This document shows positions 36,292 to 57,086 of a stretch of 64,000 nt of DNA, one piece after another. How positions within the stretch are numbered: position 1 is the stretch's first letter; each line of letters starts with the position of its first letter. The translations under genes and the position numbers were made by a program. This stretch comes from Enoplosus armatus (Eukaryota > Chordata > Actinopteri > Centrarchiformes > Enoplosidae). Below the pieces are notes generated by a model. The model saw nothing but the letters and a program-made list of their open reading frames with translations, did no database searches and had not been told where the DNA came from. The DNA lies in assembly GCF_043641665.1 (NCBI RefSeq), contig NC_092180.1:11959891-12023890 (forward strand), in the 5' to 3' direction.

Positions 36292-36440
36292 AGCCAAAGT
36301 TTGACATTTTGGGAAATACACTTATTCGAGAGTTAGATGAGAAGATTGATTTCACTACTTTATCTGTATGAAAATACAGTACAGCCAGCAGCCGTGTAGC
36401 TTAGCTTAGCATAAAGACTAGAAACAGGGAGAAACAGAGG
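36292..36440. mobile_element. TTAA-type non-autonomous element, left-end fragment, copy 4
   Basis: It begins after TTAA (36288-36291) with AGCCAAAGTTTGACATTTTGG, runs through TAGCTTAGCTTAGCATAAAGAC and AAACAGGGAGAAACAG, then stops. The right half is missing. Confidence 0.75.
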
Positions 36441-38349
36441 CAATTGGAAGTGCTTTACATTTGGCGAAGAAATGCAATGACATTTAAAGCCACAATTAAA
36501 AGGGAAATAAAATGAATCAAAATAGAGTAAAAAAATGTACAAAATATACAAGTTGTGGTGCAGTTACATTGCAGTAAAGGTTTCCGAAATTCAAAAAATG
36601 AAATTCAGTAAAAGTGCTCACTGTGGACCACTTCTGCATCATCTGTTGATTCAGCGCAGTCTGAATAACCTTGTGATCTGTCAGTTCTATCTTAACCACT
36701 TCACTGTCCCTGACCAGTGTTTTTCCATTGAGAAGACATGCAAGTTGAAATTGCTTTCCAGTTATCACGTGAAATGCTATAGTGAGGTTATAGTTCAGTT
36801 ATTCACTCAACCACTGCTGAAGTGCTGCAGTGAAGGGAAAATTGGAAAAAGTGTGTAATTTATTGGCCATGCCGGCCGTCTCTCACTGCCCTCATAGGAT
36901 GTTTCTATCTTCTAGAAAAGAGCAGAAGCTCCTTTGAGAGTTCAGAAACACCAACTCCATCACCTGACATCCATCTTGCTCTGTCCCACACCTCGCAGAT
37001 ATGTCAGCTAGATTATTCACCCAGAATCACAGTGTGGCCCCAGTGATGCCACCTGCCCAGCAGACCAGGCCTCAGCCGAGGGTACAGACTGCTGGTCTGG
37101 TGTCAGTTCTACCTGGAGTCTGCGCTGACATCGTCCTCTATAAATACACCCACCTGCACAGTTCATCCAAAGGCTCCTCAATAAACTCACTATTGCACTT
37201 AACTTGAGTGGTCCTGTCACTGCAGCCTGTCCTCAGACAGAGAGGTTGCTCTGTAATATTTATTGAAGGGGTTTTACTGTGTTTGAAGAGGGTGGTATAA
37301 TAACACAACAGCTATTGCTCTTAAAATAATCAGTTTTCAAGCGGTGACACAATACAAGCTTAAAACATTTCAAGGCTTTAAAAATGTATCATCATGTCAC
37401 ATCTATCCAAGGAAATGCTAAATATATTACTAATAAACACTGTAATAAAACTTGAGCACCTTCCTACTTACCAATTAGCATTTAGTAGTTCTCTGTAAAG
37501 CCTCAATAAGGATTACTAAAGAAGTGATATGGTATTTTTTGTATTTTCTGACACAGAGTTCATTAGGCTTTGCTTTTTATGTATATATGTATATATTTAA
37601 TGTATGTATAGGGCTGGGTTAACATGTTAAAAGGGCTGTAGTGCAACCACTCCCAGGGTTGAATGATGGTTATCTCTGATGCCTTTCAGCTTACTTGTTT
37701 CATGCTGTCTTGGGCTAATGAGAGCAGAAGTCCCATATGGCTTTACTGCATGGCTGAGAGTGAGTGGGTGTTTGCTTACTTTATCAGAAGTGGGAGTTAT
37801 GTAAAACCTGAAATAAGTGTAGGACAATGCTAAAAATAGAACGAGTGAAACCGTAATATTTAGGAAACCTCTGACGGGGGGGATACATACTGTGAGGCTT
37901 ATTGTGTGCCAGAGGGTAAAATTATATTTAAACAAATAAATTATATTTAGATTTTGAATTGCAGCCGTGTATGTCATAACATCTCCTCTTTTTTTTTTTA
38001 GCATTGATGAAACAAATTACCTGCGTTTTTGAATGTTAAATGTTATTTAAATAATAACTAAGGATGTATTTTTTCAAATGTTGTCTTTGTCACTTATTTA
38101 GTCACAAATACTTAATGTTATCAAGAAATACTTAACATTTGTAATATGGTTTTCAGGGGTTTTAATGGCAGGGATAAAACCATTTTAAACTCAAATTGCT
38201 GTTGTTTTGTACAACGACATTTTCTCAGCTAACATGATTGTATGGAAATTAAAAAGCAAGTCATGGCTAATTTTAAGGTTTCTTTCTTCCTGTTCTTCCT
38301 GCCAACTGCATGGAAAATAACGCACTCAACAATCAGATTACAGATTTTC

Positions 38350-38720
38350 TTGGCAACACTTCAAGTCCCTCTATTTAGCATTTATAAGCATCATATAAAC
38401 ATTAAATAAATGGTTTACACCAATCATAACCTGAATGTAGTTGTAAGCAGATATAAGTGTTTATTAATGTATTTGCCAACAACTTTAACTTCATTAAAGT
38501 GGAGGTATAAACAGATAATGAATAGCAATATGGTATAACACAGTTAAAATAATAATATAAAATATGTCTTCATAGGAAAAGTTATAATTGCTGACAAATA
38601 ATGTACTTTAATAAGCACTTAAAAATGTCTTTATATCTACATATAACTACATTATAGTGTGTTATAAAGTATTTATGTTTATATCCTGCTTATAAGTGCT
38701 CAATAAAAATTTTATTTGTA
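38350..38720. repeat. AT-rich repeat zone with recurring 'tataagtgtttat/cattataa' motifs
   Basis: Short motifs such as TATAAGCA, TATAAGTG, CACTTA and TTATAAAG recur on both strands, with an imperfect inverted relation between the two halves, as in degraded MITEs. Ends cannot be fixed by eye. Confidence 0.4.
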
Positions 38721-40766
38721 TTTGTGTACTTTGAAATACATTAAAATGTATACTTTTAATGGACAATAGAACCCCAAATAGGAGTTATATAGATGTATCT
38801 ATGCCCTGCCTCCCACGTGTGTGTGTGTTGTATGTATACGCACACTACCATCAGTGGTAATCGGTTCGGGCAGCGTGGTGTGTCGTTTATGGCTCCGTCT
38901 GCCTCCATCACACCTGTGACTTCCTGTAGCCAGAGGCTTCACCAGCTTTCATAACAGCCATCTGCAGAAGGACACTGGGCTGTATACTTCCAGCTAGTTC
39001 AGGTCTCAAAATGCATAAAGGCTTGTACACAGTCACATCATTGTAGTGTATGTTTTCACTTTTTTGTATACAACAGGTCAGATGTAGTGACACAAAACTG
39101 GCATGTAAGGAACATTTCCTGTTCTGTACATTGTGCATCCCAAACAGTTTTTAGACTGATGCTGACTGAAGTTTTTTCCTCCAAGCTTACTGTCTGCAGT
39201 GCAACATGGCTGCATTGTGGTCCCAGTAGAAACAAGTCATCTTGGTGCCACTCAGCTCTTATTTGCATGAAGTGCAGTGATGTATGAAAGACAAACAGGG
39301 TGTGGTAACGCTGGTACCCACAGTGGAGTTACAGTATATGTTGCACGTGTGCGTTGGTCACATTCTGATCTTTAGCGGTCAAATGCCAGTGCCTCCATTT
39401 GACATAATTATAAGCCAAAAATCAACTACGGCACATTTAAGAAAGGAACTAATTCCACTTGAGTTTAGAAAAGCTGGCAGTTTAGAGTCTAATAGCATTT
39501 AGTAGAATAGGCAGCATAAATGTTGTGCTCTAGCATATCAAATTGATATAAAATATAAAATCTATAAATCCTTGAAGATGCTTCTCAAAATTATTGTGAA
39601 TCTTTCAGTTAATATTGTATGCATACCTTTAAGCTCAGTAACTGTTACCCTTCAGTGTATTAATGCAAGATAATGCATTTAATTTAACAAAATGACAATG
39701 TTACTCCCCCATAATTAACTATTCATATTTTTAAAAAGGTATATACAGCTCTTCCACCAATTTTATCTTACCATGTTCATTTCTGGCTAAAAATAATTAA
39801 ATATAAACAAATAACATTACATCACCATCAGGATTCAGGAGGAACATTTATGCCTATTTGGTTGACCTGACCTGACAAGCTTGCAGCTGTCATTCCTCCT
39901 CCTTAAGGCAAATAAACACCTCAGACAGCACCGGCAGCACTCTGAGTTACATAATCACGTCTGCTTGACATCCGCCTTACTGTCCGTTGATGTGTTTCAC
40001 CCGTTTTTCAGAATTTGACACGATTCGTTGAGGGCCTGCCTCCATTCATGAGGTGTACCTCACTTATATACCATATGCCATTTCAAAATTAGTTTTGATT
40101 GTTTTAGTGCTGTTCAAAATTAGGTGCCACTAATGATGAGGAGTGTGATTATATGGTTCCACATCCATCTTTTACTCTGCCATAACGAAGCCCTGCAGAA
40201 GAGCTGTCAGCTGTTGCATCTGAGTGCGCCTCGAGCAGTTGCTGATGCTATTCCTCGACACAAGGAGTTCAGCACACAGAGACTCAAGATGTTTAAAATT
40301 AAATTGTATACACTTAAGTAAACCAGTGATTCAAGTGCATAGAAGGTTGCTATGGCAAAATCATCAGTTTTCAAGTCAAAAGTTTGGTAATATCAAAAGG
40401 AGACATGCAAGTTGTTTTTGGATTTAATAATGTATAGGACAAGGTAATCTGGGTGTGTATATGGGATGATAATATTGACCAACTACTTGTTGGTTTGATG
40501 TAGCTAAGTTAGCTAGAAAGAAAATGATGCAATGCATTTTGTTTGTTTGCATGTTGTAGAAATCTGACAGTCAATTTAGGAGATTGGAAGGTACTTTTTA
40601 TATAAAATCATATTATTTTAAACATCAACATGCATAAAAAATTATGTGTACATGGAGATTTACATACAATTCTGTTTTGAATTCAAAGACAAATTTGTAT
40701 TTGAAATGTGGTATTTATTTCAGAATCTTGTTTACAGTAACATCTCTTTTTTTTTTTTGTCCTTAG

Positions 40767-41701
40767 TCTTACATGTGGAAATTCTGGCGAGGAACCAGAA
40801 GATATTTCAGAAGTTCAAGATGAAATAGACAGAGGAGAGACTCACAACAACCTCATGAAAAGTCTGCGATCCAGTTGGCAAGCTATTTTGTTTGGGATTT
40901 TGATGGTGCCTTTTTGTGGTGTGACCAGTGTCCTGTTTAGTGCGTGGAACAACATCAAGCACTTGCAAATAGAAAACAATCAGCTGAGGCAACTTCTGAA
41001 CTCCACTCATCAACACTTCACCTTTGTTAGAAGTGAATGTGGCCAACTGAAGCTGTTTGTAAATGCAACGCTGTACAACTACACCTTGTTGTCTGCTGTG
41101 GAGTGGAGAACAAAGAGCTGAGCATGTTTCTAAATTCAACCCTGGAAAACTGCAAATTGTATAAGAGAAGAACCGACTGACAATCCTGTCAATCCAACAA
41201 GCTGTCCTTCCTCTGGAGTTTCTGCAACAAAAGCACTCAGCAGTGTTCACGTTGCCTTCCCAGCTGGGCCAAGCACGCTTCACGCTGCTTCTTCCTGTCC
41301 CCGGAAACACAGAAGTGGGAAGACGCTCGCAGGGAGTGCCTTGACATGGGGGCTGACCTGGCTGTTGTTTTGAATGCTGAAGACCAGGCGTTCTTGACCA
41401 ACTTGACTTTTCAGTTTGTACAGCAGCACCCTCAAGAAAACTTTCATTCAGCGTGGATCGGGTTGCAGGACATGGTCATCTGGGTCAACGGCAACAGAAT
41501 TCAGTCTGATGTCAGTTACTGGATGCATCTGGAGCCAAATACCGCCATAGCCTCGTGGGACAAATACCGGGCAGGACAGGACTGTGTTGCCATTTTCCCA
41601 CCGAGACGCATTGGAAAAGAGGACTGGTTAAACTCCTGGGATGATATTGTTTGTGCAAAAGGCACTACATCTGTGAGACCACAGCTCTCAGCTTGTTTTG
41701 A
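40767..41701 (+). pseudogene. Broken type II membrane C-type lectin receptor gene
   Basis: After an acceptor-like poly-T plus AG at 40766, the reading encodes a cytoplasmic tail, a membrane segment (core ILFGILMVPFCGV), a glycosylated stalk and a C-type lectin domain. The domain has CSRCLPSWAKHASRCFF, WIGLQD, an EPN triplet and WDD, the features of the CD209/CLEC4/illr-like group with a possible mannose-type site. Three lesions break it. A 5-base tandem duplication (GTGGA GTGGA, 41098-41107) shifts the frame and creates a stop at 41119. An in-frame TGA follows at 41178-41180. A one-base loss in an A run (about 41656-41660) shifts the frame before the final HYIC cysteine. The stalk and whole lectin domain have no introns, although lectin domains in this family are normally split over about three exons, so a retrocopy is possible. 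A start-codon exon was not found. AATAAA is at 41822-41827. Confidence 0.8.
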
Positions 41702-43261
41702 CTGGCATACCATTAAGTATGAATTTAGTAAAACATGCATGCAATGTTTGAATGCATGTATCGCAAATTGCTCTGGACAAAAGTGTCTGCCAAATGAATG
41801 TATTGTAATTTTGTAATTCATAATAAAGTTAATAATTCACTGCCATTTAAACAAACATTTGTCACTGCCCCCACCTGCTTAAAAGCAATTATTTTCGGTT
41901 TATGCCTTTGGGCTTGACATGTAATGTCTGCTACATAATTTCTGACTTTGTGTTAATACCTTATGATTTCCTTAATTAAATTTATTTTGTAATTAAAGGT
42001 CTACATTTTCCACAAGGCTTCCTAGCTGCATTATCTAATAGCTTGCTATTTGTGTTAGCCTTTTAACTCTGGTAACTAGTGCTACATATGACCAAACAGT
42101 ATAGTCTACATAATTACTTATGTAAGTAATCCCATGGTTGTTTGTACTTGCCTTTAGTGGCATGTGTAAACTATCACATAGAATCAAGTTACCAAATATG
42201 ATTCACATCCAATTATTATGAGGTTATTCTGAAGTGATGGAAAAGTTGTTCTCAACAAGATCCAGTTCTGTATACCACTAAAAAGTGACACCACTTCTTC
42301 AAGTTCCCATTTGCAGGTTTAAATTACAGGCAAACACACAGCCGGACAAAGCACTATAAAGTCACACATGCACTGCACTCTATATACAGTAGAAGAAAAC
42401 CCACAGATCAGCCTTGGCAATATGTTCAATCCCAACACTTTGCACACAAACTGTATCCCTTGAGCACTTATAGATTTGGTTGGTTTTCTCTGCATTCCTC
42501 ACAGATTTGGTTTGGCTCAGTCAAACTGGGAATTGTCTGTGAACGGCTTTTTTCAGGTCATTTCTCTTGTTTTCACTGAGATTTAAGTCTGAGCTTTGGC
42601 ATGGGTGTCAGCAGGGCTTTCATGCTCTTGCTCTGAAGTTATTCCAGTGTTGATTTCTCCTCTGCGTCTGTGGTCACGGTCCAGAGTGGTTTATTGATCT
42701 AAAGTCTTTGGCAGTGTAATGCAGGTTCCCTCTAAAGAATTCCTCTAGATTTGTCTTAATTCGCTGTTGTGTCGATTCTCACAAGCCTCCCCCATAGGAT
42801 GCTGCTGCCATTGACATGCTTCACAGTTAAATAACAGTTAGATGGGCGATGAGCTTTCAGCAAACTCCACAACCTTTTTGTCTCTAGCTCTATGAAATGC
42901 CTTTTAACAAATTCCAGGCTGTTATATGCCTTTTTCAGGGGTTGCTTGCTTGCTTCTTTTAACATATAACAGGTTTTGGTGATCTCATGTTTATTCACAT
43001 CTAACTGATTAGGGCTGCTGATATCCCAACGCTGAAAGAGTCTGATCTACACCTACTGACTCCTAACGAATTATATTTGGTTTACGTAACTCAACTTAAA
43101 TAACATTTGTGTATCTAAATAAGTAATACAAATGATAAATGAACGTTTCAAATCAACATTTTCAAGTCCACTGCTGTCATATAACTTGGGTTGTTTTTGT
43201 GGCAAACAAATCATGAGGAAACCAACCAAACGTTAAGTACTAAATCTATGTGAGCACATCT

Positions 43262-43524
43262 TTGCAATAGCAGCGGGATTTTTGCCTGGCAGATGTGTCT
43301 AATCATGAACTGTCTCAGGAACAAACGCTTTTCTGCACGCCAGAAAAGTGGGATGATGACAACTGCCTTTCTAGCAAATACAATGTGAGAGGGAAAGATA
43401 AGAGGGGAGGGAAAATCAAAGCGCAAAGGTGGAGATGACTGGTTTTATTCCTCTGGGTCTTTTTCAGAACGTGAGGACACGTGACAGTAGGTCGAGGGGA
43501 TGGGAATGAAGAGGCTGATATTCA
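43262..43524 (-). repeat. Dispersed repeat, inverted partner of 9650-9915
   Basis: Read on the minus strand it matches 9650-9915 from 'gaatatcagcctcttcattcccatcccctcgacct' (as separate shared blocks) to 'cccgctgctattg'. The match ends sharply at both sides. About 34 kb separate the copies. Confidence 0.75.
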
Positions 43525-44231
43525 AGTTGTTAAGTCTTTACTCATTCAGCTATCTGTCTAAGCAATTCTTCATAGAATTTGTTCCAAGTATTTATCTGAT
43601 TTACACAAACATGTTTTAACAATCTTGATTGTCTGTGATTTTTATATCATCTATTTTGTCTTGTCATGCAAAGTTAATATTGCAGGCATACAAATGTTTT
43701 TAAATTACATCTGTTTTGCAAAATTGAAGGTCATATTAAGGTCTGATAAGGTTAAAAACTTTAAGGTCATGCACTGGGCTTGTAATATAATCTTATAGAT
43801 GTTTATTGTTAAACTGTAAAAAAAAGAAAGAAAAGAAAAGCCCCTATAAACTGCTTTCTTTCTAAGTATTAAATCGTGTTCCTGTAGTTGACAAATGACC
43901 CAGAAATCATTGTTGCTTTACCTCGTAACATTCAGGGTTGATTAGTTTTGTGACCAATGACCCAGAAGACATTGGATGCCTCCTCCTCAAGCCTGTAAAA
44001 TCTCCAATAGTCTCTTTGATTTAAACAATGCTTCATTAGCTTTGCCATCTCATGTTCCAGAAAAAAAACACAAATATCACACCCAGAAACCCCCCCCCAA
44101 CACAAATCACATTTGTAAATGTCATCTATATAAAGTAAAAAGACTAACTGCGTCAGAGTCTAAATGTCAAAACAAACATTTGGGTTCACCAAACCAGAAC
44201 AGTGAGTTGAGTGAGAGAAAAAGGAAAAAGG

Positions 44232-44350
44232 GGGTGTCCCAGTGTCTTAGTGGTAAAGACATACACCAAATAACATCCCAGGTTCGATTCTGCCTGGGAA
44301 CCTCTCTCTATGCCCATGTTTCCCGTCTGTATCTACACTTTTCAACATTC
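44232..44350 (+). mobile_element. tRNA-derived SINE fragment
   Basis: It has an A-box-like TTAGTGGTAAAGAC at 44247-44260 and a B box GGTTCGATTC at 44281-44290 at tRNA spacing. The following tail (cctctctctatgcccatgtt, then tcccgtctgtatctac) is typical of fish tRNA-SINEs. The anticodon arm and acceptor stem do not form a proper cloverleaf, so it is not a tRNA gene. Confidence 0.75.
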
Positions 44351-44394
44351 ACTGGTTTTCTCCAATGAGACCATTTACTGTTTCATGTCATTTA

Positions 44395-44470
44395 AAACTG
44401 AATATCTTTGGACTGTTGGTCAGATAAAACAAGCAGCTTGAAGAAATGACCTTGGTCTCTGGGAACTTGA
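44395..44470 (+). repeat. Fragment of the fish 'ggactgttggtcggacaaaacaagc' repeat
   Basis: It contains 'aaactgaatatctttgga', 'ctgttggtcagataaaacaagc' split over two blocks, and 'gaccttggtctctgggaa', which I recognise as part of a widespread fish interspersed repeat. A second, different portion appears at 58040-58170. Confidence 0.6.
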
Positions 44471-46602
44471 GATGTCCTGCAGCCTTAGCAGAGTGATGTA
44501 ATTTCATTACTCAATGAGGAAGAAAGCCAAGCCATGTAGACTATTGGACCCCAGTCCATTTCTTTTCCTCCTCTGTTCGTCTGCATTAGCATTGTTTTGG
44601 TTACATGTGTTGCACACAGATATTACAAAAGCAGAATGTGTTCATTGTCTTATGTTCCTTCATGGATGTTTTTCTTTCTGTTTCTTTCTCTCTGCAGTCG
44701 AACAAGGACTGATTCCCTCCGCTTCACTGGCTGTATGTGCATTTCAAAGACATCTGCTCTCCACAGATCACAGTTTATTGGTGCGTTAGTAGAAAAACAA
44801 TGCTTGGATTCATTACTGACCTTGTGAATACATGCATAATGCTAGATACTAGTAAATACTTGGGTAATGCTCATTCAAGATGATATATGAGCAGCGCTGA
44901 CCTTCCTTTTCCTATTAGCTTTCAGATTGTATCAAAGCACGGCACAAATAGAATCTCAGGGACTGGTAAGTGCTGCCTCCTAGCTATGATCGATGCTATA
45001 TGAGGAAACCGTACATCTAAATGGCCATCAGTTTTAAAGTTTTGCTTGTCTGGAAGCCAGGCCTCGCCGAGATACAAGTGAGGCCAGTCTGCACTTGGCC
45101 TCAGGAGAAGGAGGCGCCCGGCAGCTCACAGCTGATCCTCGCAGTGCTGCTGCCTTCACTGGCTATGTCTAATGACCGCTGTCTATTCTGGGATTAGCAG
45201 GCGGTGTCCTGATAGGCTATGAAGGCATCTCAATGTGTCAATGAGTGAGGAAAAACCCAAGAATAACAATAATGGGAGGCAATACCACAATGCCCACAGC
45301 TAATAAGAGCAGAGGGGAGTGAGAGTTCAGCTGAGGGGAAGAGGACTTGATGGGCTTTCTCTATTGCTGCAGGGAAGATCACAAAGCCACTGTAGTTCTT
45401 TCAAGGCTGAAAATCTCTTAAATCATCTAAATGCTGCTGTGTTTGCTGCTGCTACAGATGATTAGGAGGGATCAGTTGACTACACTCTGTTCAGGCAGAA
45501 AGAGTTTCTCTTCAGAATGAAAGTTAAAATAAAAATGACTGCAGTTCTTCCCACAGTGTAACCTTGTTTGTTTTTTTTATTTTAGTTGTACCTTAAAGCA
45601 CATTTTCCAATCTGTGTGAATCATTCGCCTCAACACGTGCTGTTAACAAAAGTTTGCTGAAATCTAGAGACGGTACACTGCGCAAGTACATTCAGATTCA
45701 AAACAAGCACATTATCCCAACCCTGCTCTCACAGAACATATTGCAGTCCACAGCCTGTGAGTTTTTATAACTGTCACACAATGAGAAAATAGGCAAAATA
45801 TGAATGTAATCTCTTCAAAAGGCACCTTTCTTTCATCATTGCTTCAAGGTCTTGAGGTGCAGGAAAAAAAGAGGATGGTTTCTAACAGCCAACTTCACCT
45901 GACCAAATGCAAAACTGCATTTGTTTTGAAAGTCTTCTTTTTGATAGACAATAAACATATATTTAAAATCTGATTAAATCACCCCACAGGATCATCTACG
46001 CAACATAGCTCAGGGATTAGGAAACAGGTTGCGAAAGGAAATTCAAAAAGATTCTTGGAGTGTTTTATTTTATTCTCATCTGACCAACAGATTTTAAGAT
46101 CTGTCCCTGTTCAAGTGAAAACTTTGGTCTGACGGTGGCGATATAGTAGATCGAGCAGTCACCACAGTCAGTATGGTTCATACTCTGGGGTCCATGAATA
46201 AACACAGCAGATCAAGTCATAATTCAATATCATAAAAATAATAAAAATCAAAGCTCCAGTTTGTCACATTAGGACACAGATTAATTCTTTAAAAAGCACC
46301 ATAATTTATTTTTTATCAACCATTTTATTCTAACAGTTATTCCACACTGGAACAAATACCTTTTAAATAGAGAATACTGAATCGATGGCTACATTAGGCA
46401 GCTTTCTACAAAGTCAGCTTGAGATGGCAGTAAAACTGAAAACATCAGAAATGTCAAAACATAAAATATTATGTAATGTGTCAATGAGCAATGTGGCTCT
46501 TGTTTCGTAGAAAGTCTCAATTTTGCACTTAAAAGTCAAATCATAACTTTCTCTGAGCACGGAAGTGAATAAGAGAAAAGTATTTACTGCAGGCATTTAA
46601 GT

Positions 46603-46608
46603 TTTATT
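46603..46608 (-). terminator. Candidate polyadenylation signal of dhodh
   Basis: An AATAAA on the minus strand lies about 600 bases past the dhodh stop. Others further along (46060-46330) are equally possible. Confidence 0.3.
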
Positions 46609-47213
46609 TGGGATATCTAGTGTCTAATCTCAGTTGCTGGATGCGACTTACAGTACAGAGCTCTCAAACACTCGCCATAAACGGTCCTGCTGCAGGTCCT
46701 CTCTCACAGCAAAATAAATTCCTTGATAATAAACCTAAATAACAGATGTCCTCAAGAACTTTAATAAGTCTTGCTATTTTATCCACATAACATCACGTCA
46801 CATTATTTTCTTTATACACAAGAAAATAGTTTGTGTGTTTGTAAAAAAAAAAGTTTGTGTTTGAAGAGTTCAAGCACTTTGGTGTCCATATGCACTTGAG
46901 ATTCACTTACTGCTGTTACACTGTAACAAAGGATGAATGTCTGAAATAAAGTTACAAACAGACCTCAGCTTCTTAATGCGTAGATACAACTACAAATATT
47001 TCTCATTATAGACTTCACCACAAAGTTCACGTAAAGGTGAGAGGCTGAGATTTGGTGTGTTCAGCACTTGTCGTCAACACAAACACCATAAAATATGGCT
47101 TCAGCAACTACCTGGTTAGACCGTATCTCATCCCAGAAATCAAGTCGGACGGACGGACAATCACAAATACTCGGCATTCATCGCAGTTCAGGAAAAGCTG
47201 AGGATCATGTTGC

Positions 47214-56508
<9,295 letters not shown>

Positions 56509-57086
56509 GGACGTAGTTATGTCATTGCATTAAAGGGCACTGAATGCAGTCCCTCGCATGTTACACAAACACGCGTCGTGTCAGCTTCCTCCACATCCTC
56601 TCGCGATATTTCCCTCCGTGGAACGTGGAGGAGATGCAGGGATGTTGGCCATTCAATGAATTAAGTTAAGATGCTTCTCAAGAGTTAATAAGAAGGCAGT
56701 GAATACTAAGGGTGATTTAATTTGAGAGTAAGACATTTATTTTTAAGAAAGTATCTTTATAATACATTATAATAATAATAATAATAATAATAATATACAG
56801 TATGTTCTTCATGTTAACAGCATATAAGTAGTTGAAACCTGTCCCTGGTAAGTAGAAGAAGGAAGGTTCAGCTTGTGTGGCCTTTGGTGATGCCAAGTGG
56901 CTCCTTCACTTTGCATCTTGTTTGAGTGCCTGCAGTGATTTTCCTAATATATTGAGAACATATGCAGAGTTTTTCTGAAGAAAGCTCCCTAATTTCCATG
57001 CGACTGACGGAAGTGATCTTACTCAGTTGTTGTTTCTGCCACAGTACCTGCAGCACTATGTGCTTTAGCTCTGCATTATAATAACC
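56509..57086. promoter_or_regulatory. Divergent promoter region of dhodh and the PKD1L3-like gene
   Basis: 578 bases separate the two start codons. TCTCGCGATA at 56599-56608, about 95 bases upstream of the dhodh ATG, is a near match to the TCTCGCGAGA element of TATA-less housekeeping and bidirectional promoters. CpGs cluster at 56400-56640 (including TCTCGCGGCG at 56421 inside intron 1). No TATA box is evident on the dhodh side. An (AAT)n tract at 56770-56794 divides the region. Whether both genes are driven from here is inference. Confidence 0.5.
56770..56794. repeat. (AAT)n microsatellite
   Basis: Trinucleotide repeat of about eight units inside the dhodh/pkd1l3 intergenic interval. Confidence 0.9.

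Larger units (their letters stand above)
30180..40740. other. Intergenic region between the receptor and the lectin pseudogene
   Basis: No coding exon is supported. It holds three copies of the TTAA element, a (GT)n tract (33308-33333), a 'tataagtgtttat' repeat zone (about 38350-38720), and a fragment ending 'ccacagggtacctttaa' (34080-34400) that looks like one end of another TTAA-type element. The rest is unremarkable. Confidence 0.55.
41830..47200. other. Intergenic region between the lectin pseudogene and dhodh
   Basis: No coding exon is supported. It contains the inverted partner repeat (43262-43524), a tRNA-derived SINE (44232-44350), a dispersed-repeat fragment (44395-44470), and the likely dhodh 3' UTR below 47214. 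Confidence 0.55.

Noticed and set aside
35843..36355. 170-codon open frame on the minus strand
   Set aside because: Low-complexity AT-rich composition (Phe, Ser, Leu), overlaps a mobile-element fragment, no motif.
44232..44302. Possible tRNA gene
   Set aside because: A and B boxes are present, but the acceptor and anticodon stems do not pair and a SINE-type tail follows.
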